From Thelephora terrestris (lineage: Eukaryota > Basidiomycota > Agaricomycetes > Thelephorales > Thelephoraceae), in contig WIUZ02000018.1 of NCBI GenBank assembly GCA_015956445.1, positions 682,001 through 746,000 on the forward strand: a stretch of DNA of 64,000 nucleotides. The letters are read 5' to 3'. Below, one piece after another: positions 11,345-22,457 of the stretch; positions within the stretch are counted from its first letter, which is position 1, and each line of letters opens with the position of its first letter. The notes below the pieces were generated by a model that worked only from the letters and a program-made list of their open reading frames with translations, was not told where the DNA came from and did not search any database. The position numbers and the translations under genes were made by a program.

Positions 11345-12587
11345 CTACAACTTGGCGTCCCTCGTCGTACCCACACCTCCCGTCTCAAACACATCCACGT
11401 TCCTCTGTAACTCAATCTCCGTCGGAACCTGTCCCTCACGTTCATCAGATACCAAGGAACAAAAAACCCCAACCCTCAAAAAACAAAAGAAACACTCACC
11501 CCTCCAGGTCCAGGAACGATAACCGACCGATGCCTCGCACCAACCCTCCCACCCACAACCTCATCTCCCTCAAACGCCAACACGACGCTCCCATCTCCTC
11601 CACCCTTCATCTGGCGCGGCATCACGACCATCCTCCCAAACGCTCCTGCAGCCAACCGCCGAACCCGCTCCCTTTGCGCCTCCTCCTCCTCGCCAGTCCC
11701 CTCCCCACCCAACACCTCCGCGAGCACGTGGACGAGGTAATGCTGTGGCGGCATAAACAGCATCTCCTTCGCCTCGTGCGCTCGCAGCGCCTCGACAGGA
11801 TGAACGAACCGGGCGGAGATCACTTCCTGCCCACCGTCAGGGGTGGGCACGAAATCTCGTTTGGACCCGTGAGAAAAACCGGAGGGCGAAGGGGTAGTGT
11901 CGCGCAGGAAGGTGACGTAGAACCTCGCATGGAACCGCCTACAAATACGATTCCCCATTTCTTTCTTTTTGAACGCATATAATCAAAACGACGAGGACTG
12001 CGAGTCGCACCTTGGGACCTGAACGGGTGTTATCCACTCGGTGAAAGGAAGCAACTCGTCAACTGCCGGCGTCAGCCCAGCATCGTCAAGGAACTTGCTG
12101 AACGCCATCTGCCCAAGAAGAATCGACTGCCTTGCCCGATTCAACACATCCTGGTCCAATCTTTGAAAAGCAGATCGCTCAGAGCCAGCGTCCACCCGAC
12201 TCCTGGCCAACAACAACCCCGTCTCCTCAAACGTCTCCCGAATCGCAGTAACGCGATGACACCCATCGTCCTCATCAAAGTTCCCACCAGGAAACACCTA
12301 TCCCCCCAAAAAAACGACCAACTCAGTACGCGCAAGGGTACAATAGCACAGAGGGATGACGGGGAAGCAAATGGACAAACGTGTGCACCAGCAAAGGATC
12401 GTGAATTCGGGTTCCTCTGAACGAGAAGGATCTCGTTCCGGTCGTTGACGACGATTAGGCTGGCTGAAGGCCGGGGAACGGATGGACCCGCGGTATTCTT
12501 TACTGAAGATGCTGAAACCATTCGTTTGGCTGTGAGACTCAGCTGGTTTGACCGAAGGTAACGCCGTCGGAAGGGAATGGTGAGCAT
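11345..12587 (-). CDS. Nudix hydrolase, NUDT19-like, with peroxisomal-type C-terminus
   Basis: Exons 12381-12587, 12011-12297, 11500-11938 and 11345-11428 give 338 residues with all phases matching. The Nudix signature is FPGGNFDEDDG followed by RETFEETG, the spaced form typical of NUDT19-like proteins, which hydrolyse CoA esters in mammalian peroxisomes. VPRRFHARFYVTFL and TEIELQRNVDVFETGG are further family blocks. The protein ends in AKL, a peroxisomal targeting (PTS1) tripeptide, while the N-terminus (MLTIPFRRRYLRSNQLS) is basic and could be a mitochondrial presequence. I chose the ATG at 12587 because the longer frame begins with GTG at 12632. It lies 395 bp from the POB3 stop on the same strand. 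The substrate is inferred from family membership only. Confidence 0.88.
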
Positions 12588-12981
12588 CGAATTGAGAGGC
12601 GGGCGCTTCCGGTGGTATTTTGATCCGCTCACCCCGCCAACCCCGGAAGCTCTTGCGCCAAGGAAAAACTCCTTCGTAGGTTCCGTGTTTTTAGCGTTGA
12701 ATGGATAGCGATCGAGGAATGAAGGAAAGACGATTTCACAACGAAAACATGACGAGATGAGAGTAGGCTACGATAACTTTTTGATTGCACTATCGCAAGT
12801 AGATGGTAGAAATAATAAAAGAGGCCAGCGAAGAATTGTCGCATCTATTGTAGACCGAATCAACGTGGGGACACCAGGGAAAACCAAAAGATCCCTAGAG
12901 AAAAAAAACACCCTGCCAGTCAGCCACACGCCAAAAAGACATCTCAACACAAACCACACACACCTCCACGTTCAAAGCTCC

Positions 12982-15385
12982 TCACCCAGTCTTCTGCTTC
13001 TTCTTCACCGGTCCATCGTCCGCACCACCACCACCCTTTGGCTTCGCGACCTTTTTCGGCTTCGGCCTCGGTTTTGTGGCCTTCTCTTTCCCTTTCCCCT
13101 TCCCCCCCTCGCTCTCATCAACGTCCATCGCGTCCTCGTCTTTATCCTTACTCTCCTTAGCTTTCGGTTTCTTCTTCTTCACGACCTTCTTCGCAGGCGT
13201 GCCCTCACCATCCGCCGCAGCTTTCGCTTTCCCCTTCTTGGCGGATTTCTTGACACCTTTCTTCCCACCACGAGCAATATCCCGATCCCCACTGGCGTCG
13301 GAGGCAGTCTCACCACCCGACCCATCAGACTCCGTATCCGTAGGCGATCCAGAATCCGAAGCCGAAGCCTCGAAATCATCATCTACTCATAACCAGCCCA
13401 TCAGCACAAAAAACCAACCCGGCCAGACAGAACTCACCTTCTTCCTCACTATCCAAATCCGCCGCACCAGGTCCCTTCTTCGACTTGACCTTCCCCACAT
13501 CACTCCCACTAGCGATACTCGCCATCTCCTCATCGTCGTCGTCGTCGTCGTCGTCGTCCCCCGCCATGACCATCTCCTCCTCCGGCACCTTCTCGTTCTT
13601 CACCCTCACTTTGCGCTCGGTCAGGTACGCCTCCACCCCGTTCTTCTCCTCCTTCATGATCGACGAGAACACATACTCCGGCCCGCTCTTCGTCGTGATC
13701 TTCAGATCGAACGACCTAGACGCGCTCGCGCCCATTCCTTGGCCAAGCCGGGTGAACACGACTTGGTAGACGTCCAAGAGCTCGATTAACACCGGCTGCT
13801 TCGACACGAAGAACACGTATTTCTCTAGCATGAACAGGTCACCCTGCACGGCCTTCAGGTTCGCTTTGACGCTCGGGTGGCCGTTGTTGCTAGGAAAGAG
13901 CACACACGGTTACAACGGTATCAGAAAAATGAGGGGGAGGGGAACTCACCTCTGGAAACTACCAGCCCCAACAATCTTCTTCTTCGACAACGCTCTGAAG
14001 ATCCCCGACACGACTTCAAAAGTCGGGTCCTCATAATGTTTCTTCATCCGGTCGTAAGTAGCAACCTCCTCCCTGCACGAACAATGTTCCGGCGCTCAGA
14101 ACACGCAACGAAAGGAGAGGGTGGAAAAACATACTCTGTCATGTTCAGCTCGGCCGTGGTCTCCTCTTCCCTCGTAAACTGCATCACAAGGTACTGATAC
14201 CTCGTCTGACCCTGCTGAATCGGAATCCCCAACCCCATCTACCACAAAAGACCCAATCATCAACGTCTTCAAAACAAAAGAAGGTACACCGCACGACGAA
14301 TACTCACGATGAACAACACGTGCAGATCATCCTTCGGCAACAAAAACAGCTTCAAGATCGTCGAATAAACGATCTTATAATCGTACGTCTTCCCCCTCAA
14401 CCTGAAGAAATCGTGATACAGATCCACGTCGTATCTTCCTCGGGGCGTGAGCACCAAAACCTCTTCGAAGCTGAGGATGATATCCCCAGCCGCTTGCCCG
14501 ATCTCCGCACGCTCCTTGATGAGGTTATGAAACGCCTGAGCGGCGCTGATCTCCTCTCCTCCCCCTCCTCCTTCCTCGCCTTCGTCTTCCGCGTCGGATT
14601 TTTGCGAGCCTTTCGCTTGAGTACCCGGCACGTAAAACCTGATCTCCGCCATTTCGTCCGGCGCGTGCTTGGACGGCTTAGACTTGGTCGGGTTTTGGGG
14701 TTGGAATTCGAGAGAGACCTCGGTTCGGCCCGCGATGTTGGAGTTTGCGACGAATTGGAGGGGGAGCTCGAACGCCGTTTTGTTTCCTACCAGGAACACG
14801 AGGTCTTGGCCTGAGAGAAAAAAAGGTTACCTCTCGCTGTGAGCGGCAGTGTAAAACGGTGGAGGAAGAATAAGATATAAGAAACCTTGGAAATCGGTCG
14901 AGCCCCAGTTCCAGCCTCGGAACGAAACCTCCTTCGACTCCAGCTGCACGCTGAAATGCTGCTTAAACAACGGCACCAATCTATCGTGATCCTAGACACA
15001 AAAGATGACACCACAAAGTCAGAACCATATCAAGGAGAGTGTCTGAAAGATGATAAGAAAAACTTGGACGAAACCCGCACCTCTTTCGAAAACCCATCAA
15101 AGTTCACCCTGCTCCCGTCCTTCAAAGCCACTCTCATCTGGTAATTCCTCGCGACGCGTAACCATTGAACCCACTTCATATCCGTCGAAGGCACGGACTT
15201 GGTCGCCGCACTATCTTCTCCCTTCCAACCCATTCCGCTCTGCGCGATTCGAAATTCTGGTTTCAGAGGGAGAAAAGGACGGGTGCGGTCAACGACGGTG
15301 GGATTCACGGTAGATCAACGTTTGGCTCACTTCCGACTTCCGGTGAGAGTCCACAGTATATTCCATCGAACTGGGTCGTCGTCAT
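12982..15385 (-). CDS. POB3: FACT complex subunit POB3/SSRP1
   Basis: POB3 is the SSRP1-type half of FACT, the histone chaperone that acts with SPT16 on H2A-H2B during transcription and replication in the nucleus. Eight exons give 639 residues: 15331-15385, 15081-15256, 14886-14991, 14308-14810, 14135-14238, 13950-14072, 13438-13889 and 12982-13382. The start reads MTTTQFDGIYCGLSPEVG. FRIAQSGMGWK, VSFRGWNWG and GQDLVFLVGNKTAFELP mark the N-terminal and structure-specific recognition domains. GRYDVDLYHDFFRLRGKTYD begins the double-PH middle domain. The C-terminus has an acidic run (nine Asp near 13531-13557), then a long Lys-rich tail ending VKKKQKTG. There is no HMG box, as expected for fungal Pob3. 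NAP1 lies 527 bp upstream on the same strand. Confidence 0.96.
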
Positions 15386-15912
15386 GATAGTAGTCGGAAT
15401 GGAGAAGTGGAGAGTCTGTCGATTACGTGCGAGTCAGGCGCGTCCTCTAAAATTGTGGCGGAGACGCGACTTGGAGTTGGAGCCTTGGAGGAGAAACGGG
15501 AACGAGCATAAGATTACCGCAGCTTGTATTTACCAAGAAATCGAGGGGGAAGGGGGAAAAAAGAAATCATTTTGAACCAACGAGAGGGCTTTAGAAAATA
15601 CACGACGTTGATCTTCGATATGTTCGAGACAGGTTGGGGGGAGGAGGAAAGAGAGAGAGAGAAAACAGAAAAGCGAGGGAAGAAAAGGTGATTTCCTACA
15701 TTAACTATATGCATCGCGGGACGAGGAAGAGGGGGTGCTAAAGCAAACGAGAGCAGGAGATATGGCTCATGGACAATGAAACCGCACGTTAAAACCACAA
15801 ACGCGCAGGATACAATACATACGAAGCAGGAAGACCGGATGGGGGAGGGAGGAGATTGAACCACAAAGTAGATGAGAGGGCGAACGAGAGTACGATCCCA
15901 AGTCCGAGTCTA

Positions 15913-17439
15913 TCACTGCTGTTTGCACTCTTCAGGATTCGCCGTAGCTCCTCCACCCTTACCCTTTCCACCCTTCCTCGGTGGGGGTGCAGAGCCGTCC
16001 GAGTCAGAGTCCTACGGAGGAGAGAGAGAGAGTGAGACGGTGAAACCCCAAAGAAAAATTCCGTAATCGTGAACTGACATCGTCCAAGGCTTCATCATCA
16101 TCATCGTCATCGGTATCCTCATAATCATCGTCATCGTCGTCCTCCAACATATCGTACTCGAGAGCCTTTCCGGTGAAGTAATCCACGGCCTTGGGAACGA
16201 TCTTTTCCTTGATATCCTCTCCGAGCTGGTAATCCATCTCGAGCTTCTCGTCCAACTCGTCGAGGACCTCTTCGTCAATCTCGTCGTTGTCTATCGCATC
16301 TTGGGTGGGTGGAACGGGAGGAGAGAAAAAGTTGAAAAAGGATTCTGCCGGACGGGCTTTACGAACCAATCTGGTCCGGTTCGTATCTACCAACGGTCTC
16401 CTATTAACGAGGGTCAACGATAAGGCGTATTTCACGCACTCTTGTTTCTTTGCTTCTTGATTTCAAACTCCTTCGTAAGATCCTTATCCTCCTTCCACTT
16501 GACGACGGTCCCGACAGCGCGATCGTACAGGAAATCGCCCGAGTACCCAACCTCTTCCTGATAATAATAAGTCTTCTCCAACTCTTCGTTCTCAAAGAAC
16601 TCGTTGGGGGTGAAGATAAACGTGAGCTTGAACCCGGGTTTCGGAGAGGTATAGGTGACACGGATGTCGACGAGATGCTTCAGAGCACCGGCGTCGCGAT
16701 CGGTGATGATCTCAGAGGTACCGACGTGGTTCCTCAACGCGGTCAGCCAGAATTCCGGGATCGGAGCGGTCTCGGAGGAATCCGTCGACAGTTTTTCGTA
16801 GGATGGGTCATCTTTGAGCGATTGTTCCTCTCCCGCCTGGATCTCGTCCGGCGTCGGTTTCTCCGTGCCGGTGATGATTGCGAGACGGCGTTCGTACAGT
16901 GGCTTGGTCAAGTCGAGATACTGCCAAAGGAAGCAAAGATTAGCTCAAATACAGGGGGGGGGTAGCGATAAGCAACAAAGAAAGCCGAAAACGGGGGCAG
17001 GAAGAACGATAGATCCGAACAGAAAGGGAAAACCGCGAACGCAAAGACCGTTATCGGCACAAGAAAATCGATAATCGGAAAGACGCACCTTCTTTTCCAA
17101 CTCGAGACACTCCATCTTGTATTGGTTCTGGAGGGCGGTTTGCTTGACTTGGAGTCCTTTGAGGCCGTTGAGACTCCGTTTGACCTCTGTCGGCAAATTT
17201 TCGACGTAGCCGGAGCTTTTTCCGAGGAGGCCGGCTAGCCTTCCGTGGACGAGACCAGCGAGTGCGCCTTGAAGGTCCGTCGAATCGACCTCATCTTCAT
17301 CGGGTTCGTCACCCTCTGTGATATCTGGCACGGTCGGACGAGAGAGACCGGCGGTGATTGGGGCGTGCTGGAGAGGAGTGTTCTGGGGGGTGGGTGCGGT
17401 GAGATCTGGCCCCTGGTTGATTGGAAGACTGGAAGACAT
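15913..17439 (-). CDS. NAP1: nucleosome assembly protein NAP1
   Basis: NAP1 is a histone H2A-H2B chaperone and nuclear import partner that shuttles between cytosol and nucleus. Exons 17089-17439, 16440-16920, 16079-16386 and 15913-16011 give 412 residues. The long helix (NQYKMECLELEKKYLDLTK), the NAP fold (PEFWLTALRNHVGTSEIIT, FIFTPNEFFENEELEKTYY) and NRTRLVRKARPAESFFNFF are all present. A strongly acidic tail (near residues 350-380) is followed by a Gly/Lys segment and the C-terminus NPEECKQQ. CKQQ is a CaaX prenylation box, also found at the end of animal NAP1L1. The first intron (16921-17088, 168 nt) is the longest in this gene. Just before the ATG, tttcagttacag looks like a 3' splice site, so a 5'-UTR intron is possible. 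Confidence 0.96.
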
Positions 17440-19230
17440 CTGTAACTGAAAGGAAGGAAGAGGGTAGATGGGAGTTGAGGAAGAAAAAAAAAAGATTTTA
17501 GAGATCTCCTCCCAACGGTTGGGCACTCGCAACAAAAATCAGTCGAAGCGGAGTTTCGGCCTTTGCCATCTCTCACCTGATCTGCTATAAAAAAATCCCC
17601 AAAAATCGGATTTTATTCCACTCTCCCTCTTGGACTCGGAAAACCCAAGTCTGAAGTCACCGCGATGAGCCTGGTCGTCGAATCTTGCGCAGGGTTGCCT
17701 GTCGAATTACATCCGTCCTAGGATCGTGGCCATCACCGAGATCCCCGGTTATCGTGGGTCCCGAAATGACGTCCTTTCGCTCTCGGGTGTCGCCCTGCTC
17801 TCCGTCGTCTGTTCTTCCCTACCAGACGACCGCACTGTATTCACATCTGGGGAGTTGTGAAAGCTTGATTGGACACGATCGAACGCGTCCAAAGCTTGTT
17901 AAACCGCGTCTAAAACTGAACTCGGAACGGGGGAAAAAGGATTGACAAGCCAGCAGCGGTCTCCAAGATTTTGAGAGGGTCATACGAGGGGTAGACCGTC
18001 ACCGCGCCAAGTCGGATCCTCCTCTAAGGACACCCGACCGACGGAAGAACGCAAGGCGTTTCCCGTTCCAAGCTCACTCTTCGTCAATTCCTACCGGTTT
18101 GACATATCTGGCGGGCGGGGAAACATGCAGAACCCATCGCTTCGTGTTCCCTCCCGCCTCGAGGCCCGAGTGACCTTCACATCCACGCTCCGTCGTTCCA
18201 TTCTTCCTCGGACGTTGGGGTTCCATCGTACCGAATGGCAGAGTGCTGACAAGTTTGGGAGAGATATCCCTTTCAAAAACGTGGCCTGCACGTTCTCATC
18301 ATCCGTACAGTCGACCGGTCAGCCAAGCCCTGTTCCCAAAGGTCTCGAGATCTCAATCCCACCCACAGCTCACCGCACAGATCACACATCCATTCCTCCA
18401 ATCACCCGCTCATAACCCAACGTGGCCCCATCAGATGTTCGACGCCGTCCATATAACGCACTGCACAGTTCACGAAAGATGGAACGTCTGATATGTATGT
18501 AAAGCCAAGCCGAACACGCGTCCCCTACGAAGCCTCAGAACCACAGATGCAACGACTAAGGCGAATCACGATCTCCAGATCTCTCACCTCCATCTAATAT
18601 GTGTCTGTGCGCGAAAAGATCCGAAGCTTCCGAGCATTGACTGTGAAACCCCAGATACCTTGGAATCACACCATAAGACTCGACCGAGAGTCCTTCATCG
18701 CATCTGCGCCCGAGAGACGCCATCTAATTCATACCCTTGATGCGCCACAACCATCCAGCTCGCTTTTCCAGGATTCCCGCAAAAGTACATTCAGAAGGCC
18801 ATCAGGGAGTGAGCGTCAGCAGAGGACGTTATCATGAATGGATGATGATAAGACCCTGTGCCCCACACCTGGTGATCAGCAGGCTCGGCCATCGGACACG
18901 GTCACCTGTAAGCAACACTTTTGTAGACAACTGGAGCGATAGAGGGTTCAAAAGGTATATCAAAAGGGGATGATTATATGTGCAAATTATGTTGTCCAAT
19001 AAATGTCGAGGACTAAACACGACCAAGGACACTGTTCTGCAAAAATCGCAAAGTCACATTTTCGGAACCCAAAAAAAGGCGAGAAGGGGGGCCGTTACAC
19101 TATTCACATTACAAAAGAAAAGAGTGGCAGGATAATCGTCACATGGGGGTCGATCTATGTAAGAACGGTCGGGGTGAGGATTACGGGTCGGAAATGAAGA
19201 AGAAAAGAAGGATGGGAAGGGTGAACGTGA
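17440..19230. other. intergenic: NAP1 upstream region and 3' side of the transporter gene
   Basis: About 1.8 kb with only short, non-homologous open frames. The first 150 bases left of the gap edge (17440-17600) should hold the NAP1 promoter. I recognise no other element. Confidence 0.4.
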
Positions 19231-20226
19231 TCAGTCGAGTCGGCGGCGGAGGCTGCCAACGGGGAGAGTGAACAGCGAGTTCTCGTTCGTGAAGAGCTGG
19301 GCGGCACCAGCGTAGTAGGCAATGAAAGCAGTGACGATACCGAATCCACCACCAGCCTTGGCAATAGTAGCGTTCTCAGTGAACTCTGCGACCATGAGGA
19401 GGAGGAAGGTGACGTCAAGGCAGAAGAAGAGGGCGACCAATGCCATGTTGACTCTCAAGGTAGCCAAGCTGGAGAAGGATGAGATCGAATGCTGATTCCC
19501 AGAATAGGGTTTAGGGGACACTTACAGAAAGATGAAGGTGATGATGAACCAAGAAGCCAAGAAGATCGCAACAGCATTGTGAAGCTCATCGGGGGTTTTG
19601 GCGTAGGCAGCGGCAACGCCAAAGTCGGGGTGGAGGAAAGCAGCGTAAGCCAACCAGAAACCACCGTAAGAGGTGAAAGCTAAAAATGGAGCCAAGTGTC
19701 AAAACGACGGCGGTAAGGCGGAAAATTGGACAAAAAGAGAGCGATCGGTGGGATTTGAAATTGGGCGGAGGTGAGCCTCAAAAGACTTGTCTCAGAATGG
19801 TACTAACCAGTGGCGCCAAAAGTGTTTCCAGTCGTGAACTCTGGGGAGAACCTGTGAGTAAACGTGCGCGGTGTTTCCAGATGTGAACGACGTACCCCAC
19901 ATTCCTGCAGCAAACTGGGCGAGACCACCGACGAAGCAGGCCATACCGATGACAGCGTTAGGGACGGTAACACCGCGCGCATTAACGTTGAACATGGAGA
20001 GAATAAAGGTTGTGCTAGCGAAGGAGAAGAGACCGCTGGAAAATCTGGTGAGACTTCGTCGGATCGTCGATGCATGGTGCACTCACAGAGGTCCGGGGTT
20101 ACCGATGACCCTCAATTGAGGGGCGGTGTTGTGAACGTAGGTGTGAGCGGGGAGCGCGCTAGCAACAGCCCCATCCCCGATGTTGTTGGAGTAGCTGATG
20201 GAAGTCTTCTCGGCGGGGTTGGACAT
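19231..20226 (-). CDS. acetate/monocarboxylate transporter, GPR1/FUN34/SatP (AceTr) family
   Basis: This is a six-helix plasma-membrane protein of the family that moves acetate/succinate (bacterial SatP, yeast Ady2). Exons 20087-20226, 19896-20035, 19808-19840, 19526-19679 and 19231-19468 give 234 residues with all phases matching. The family motif appears as NPGPLGLFSFAST after a soluble N-terminus of about 45 residues. It is followed by hydrophobic helices (MACFVGGLAQFAAGMWEFTT, FTSYGGFWLAYAAFLHPDFG, VALFFCLDVTFLLLMVAEFT) and a short cytosolic tail ending in RRRLD. Exon 3 is only 33 nt. A paralog with the same exon pattern lies at 35245-36193. The substrate is inferred from the family; other small acids or ammonium have been proposed for relatives. 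Confidence 0.93.
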
Positions 20227-22062
20227 GGCGGTAGTAGGAGATGAGTAGGAAAAGGTGTGAGGGAGGAGGAGAAAGAGAAGGAAAGAGAGCTAAGGAACGG
20301 AAATCGTGTTCGACCCTGAGTTTATATGCGGCCAGAATGATTTTGAAACGCATTCACGCCCAACTTTTGATGGGGAAGTTCATTTGTCGAATATCGCCTC
20401 GTGATACGTAAACTGGTCCTCCCCAAACCCGCTCAGTCTTCCATCCCTCTCATTTATTGTCACAAACTAAATTCTACCATTGGCTGCTCAATTTCTGTTT
20501 TCGCACGAAACCGAGATCCCGACCGCAACCAGCGCCAAATGGTGATAGAGTGTACAAAGGAACCCGAAGACCGAGCGCCCTCTCCCGTCAACCTTCCATT
20601 CGCTTTCCGTGCAAAAGGAAAACAGATATCCATCCCAGAGTTCCGTACTCTTTGTTTCTCTCACACATTATCCCCGTATCTTTGCCCTCCAGCGTTCGAA
20701 GAAGAAAATCGATTTCGTGTTCAATACTTCCGTGGGCGCTCCACGAACGAAAGGATGTCAATCTATTATTAGATCGCCAAGACGAGCCTCGAGATTTCCA
20801 TCATCGACCTTCTTTCCAAACGACGCCTCCTTACGTTATTCTTTTTGACCTTGAGCGGTCCTCTCACGGTTGTCCTCGGTTGCCCAAGCAGCAAGATCCG
20901 CGCTCCGATCGGAATGAAATTTCCAGTTCCAGTCCCTATGAGCTGGCAACCTGCAACCCTCTCGGAAACAAGGGGGAGTCTATGGGTCTCAGCCATTGTC
21001 CCCAATGTTCAACACAAAACGGAATACCTTTCTCGACTTGCCATTCTTTCTCAAGGCTGTCTCACGAACGGGGTATGTCCCATTGTCCCCCAGTCTCCTA
21101 CCGCCACGGAAGGTGAATGTATGCGGGGTGTTGGGCGGTACAAGTAACGGCCAATCCCGAACCCGCCCTGACAGCGGGACACAATCTCGCAAACACCGCA
21201 CGGAATCTGTACATCAGCAACGTCATCATTCATGACGCTCGCACTCGATGCGTCCTCGATACCGTTCAGAGCACTAGAGGTTCGAGGCAAAAAAAAAACG
21301 CTGGACTAATTCAGAAGGGTTTGGTTAGGCTCTTTGAGTCTTCATTCCACGAGGGTGCAACGAGGATCGATGCCAGTTTGGGTGACCCACCGCTTTCTCC
21401 CCCCAAACCGCCGATAAAAAACGACGCCCAACTGACAGTTCCGGCCGTCACGGACCTCTCCTAGGCTGCAGCCTTTAGGATGACATACCGTGAGGCGTCC
21501 AACCCCCGTTCCTCGCGAGCGATTCCCTCACACGGACTATCCTCGACAGGAAGACTGGTCGTTTCCTACCCAGATGCGTGACACCTCGACGCAATCTCGT
21601 GCACGGTTTCATTTTTTCGAGCGATCAGAATATCATGTCTTCTGAAGCAAGAGGTTATGAGTATTAAGTAAGGGGCAGTGTGGGCGGTACGGACGAGGGG
21701 GGGAGGGAAACTTGCAAGGCCCAACCGACAGCGGCTTCCCGCTCACAGTTCAGTGCCGCTCATATCCCCCATATTCAATCGCAGCCTCGCGCCAGGCCCG
21801 GACCTTGTCAAAGACAGTACAGATGTGATATAATTTAGCGTACGTCCGTGACGGTGAGGAAAGCCTCCTGTTGACGCTTGCACAAGCACGCCCGGGGCTT
21901 ACAAACCGGATGGTGGAGTCAATGGAGTCCACGCATCCACGGCCAGGCTGAAGTCCGCCCCTGACTCTGAGCGGACAAAACCCGCCTTACAACCGCAGAT
22001 CGGGGTGCGGGGTGCAAATCATTGACTATGATTCGTTGGACTCGAAAGCTTGATGTGCGGGC
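20227..22062. other. transporter promoter and intergenic DNA, no gene accepted
   Basis: The open frame at 20457-21116 (plus strand) has no domain-like sequence and starts without an ATG. I see no other candidate before the transposon's target-site repeat. Confidence 0.35.
20321..20326 (-). promoter_or_regulatory. TATA box of the transporter gene
   Basis: TATAAA on the minus strand inside gcatataaactcagg, 95 bp upstream of the ATG at 20226. The paralog at 35245-36193 has a comparable box 81 bp upstream. Confidence 0.5.
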
Positions 22063-22069
22063 GATGACG
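22063..22069. repeat. target-site duplication, left copy (GATGACG)
   Basis: The 7 bases before the left inverted repeat are identical to the 7 bases after the right one (28483-28489). Confidence 0.85.
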
Positions 22070-22101
22070 CCCAGTGAGAATTCGATCCGGCGGGAGCGAG
22101 A
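22070..22101 (+). repeat. left terminal inverted repeat of the Plavaka element
   Basis: 32 bp matching the reverse complement of 28451-28482 except at position 22 (C versus T). Confidence 0.92.
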
Positions 22102-22457
22102 CCGATCAAGCCCTAGACCGGGCTCGATCTGGGTTGAGGAGAGTCATAAGGATGACACGAACAACGCGTGCTCTCGTGCAGATCTACAAGGAGCGCTCAG
22201 GAGCACTCATAAGTAAATTGTTGCCTGCTGTAGCGTAAAATAGATTTCAATAGATCCGAGTAGGTTTGCGGTTCTACGGGCGTCGAGCGGGAGCGATAAA
22301 AAATCTATTCGTATCAATTACAGTCGACGGACAACGAGGCTGATCTATTTGTACAATGGGGTCACCCCCGCTTATTCCCACCCGCGCCACAACCGGCCCG
22401 GTACATTGGTACCCTTTCTGGGGGGCTGCAGGCACGCCTCCAAGACAGACGAGAGCC

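Noticed and set aside
11317-11982. 221-codon plus-strand open frame
   Set aside because: It is antisense to the Nudix hydrolase, whose splice structure and motifs are convincing.
13531-13557. GTC/GAC microsatellite
   Set aside because: It encodes the acidic Asp run expected in POB3, so it needs no separate explanation.
13076-13789. 237-codon plus-strand open frame
   Set aside because: Antisense shadow of the Lys-rich and acidic tail of POB3.
20457-21116. 219-codon open frame on the plus strand
   Set aside because: Non-ATG start, Pro/Ser/Arg-rich chance composition, no domain and no intron-exon context.
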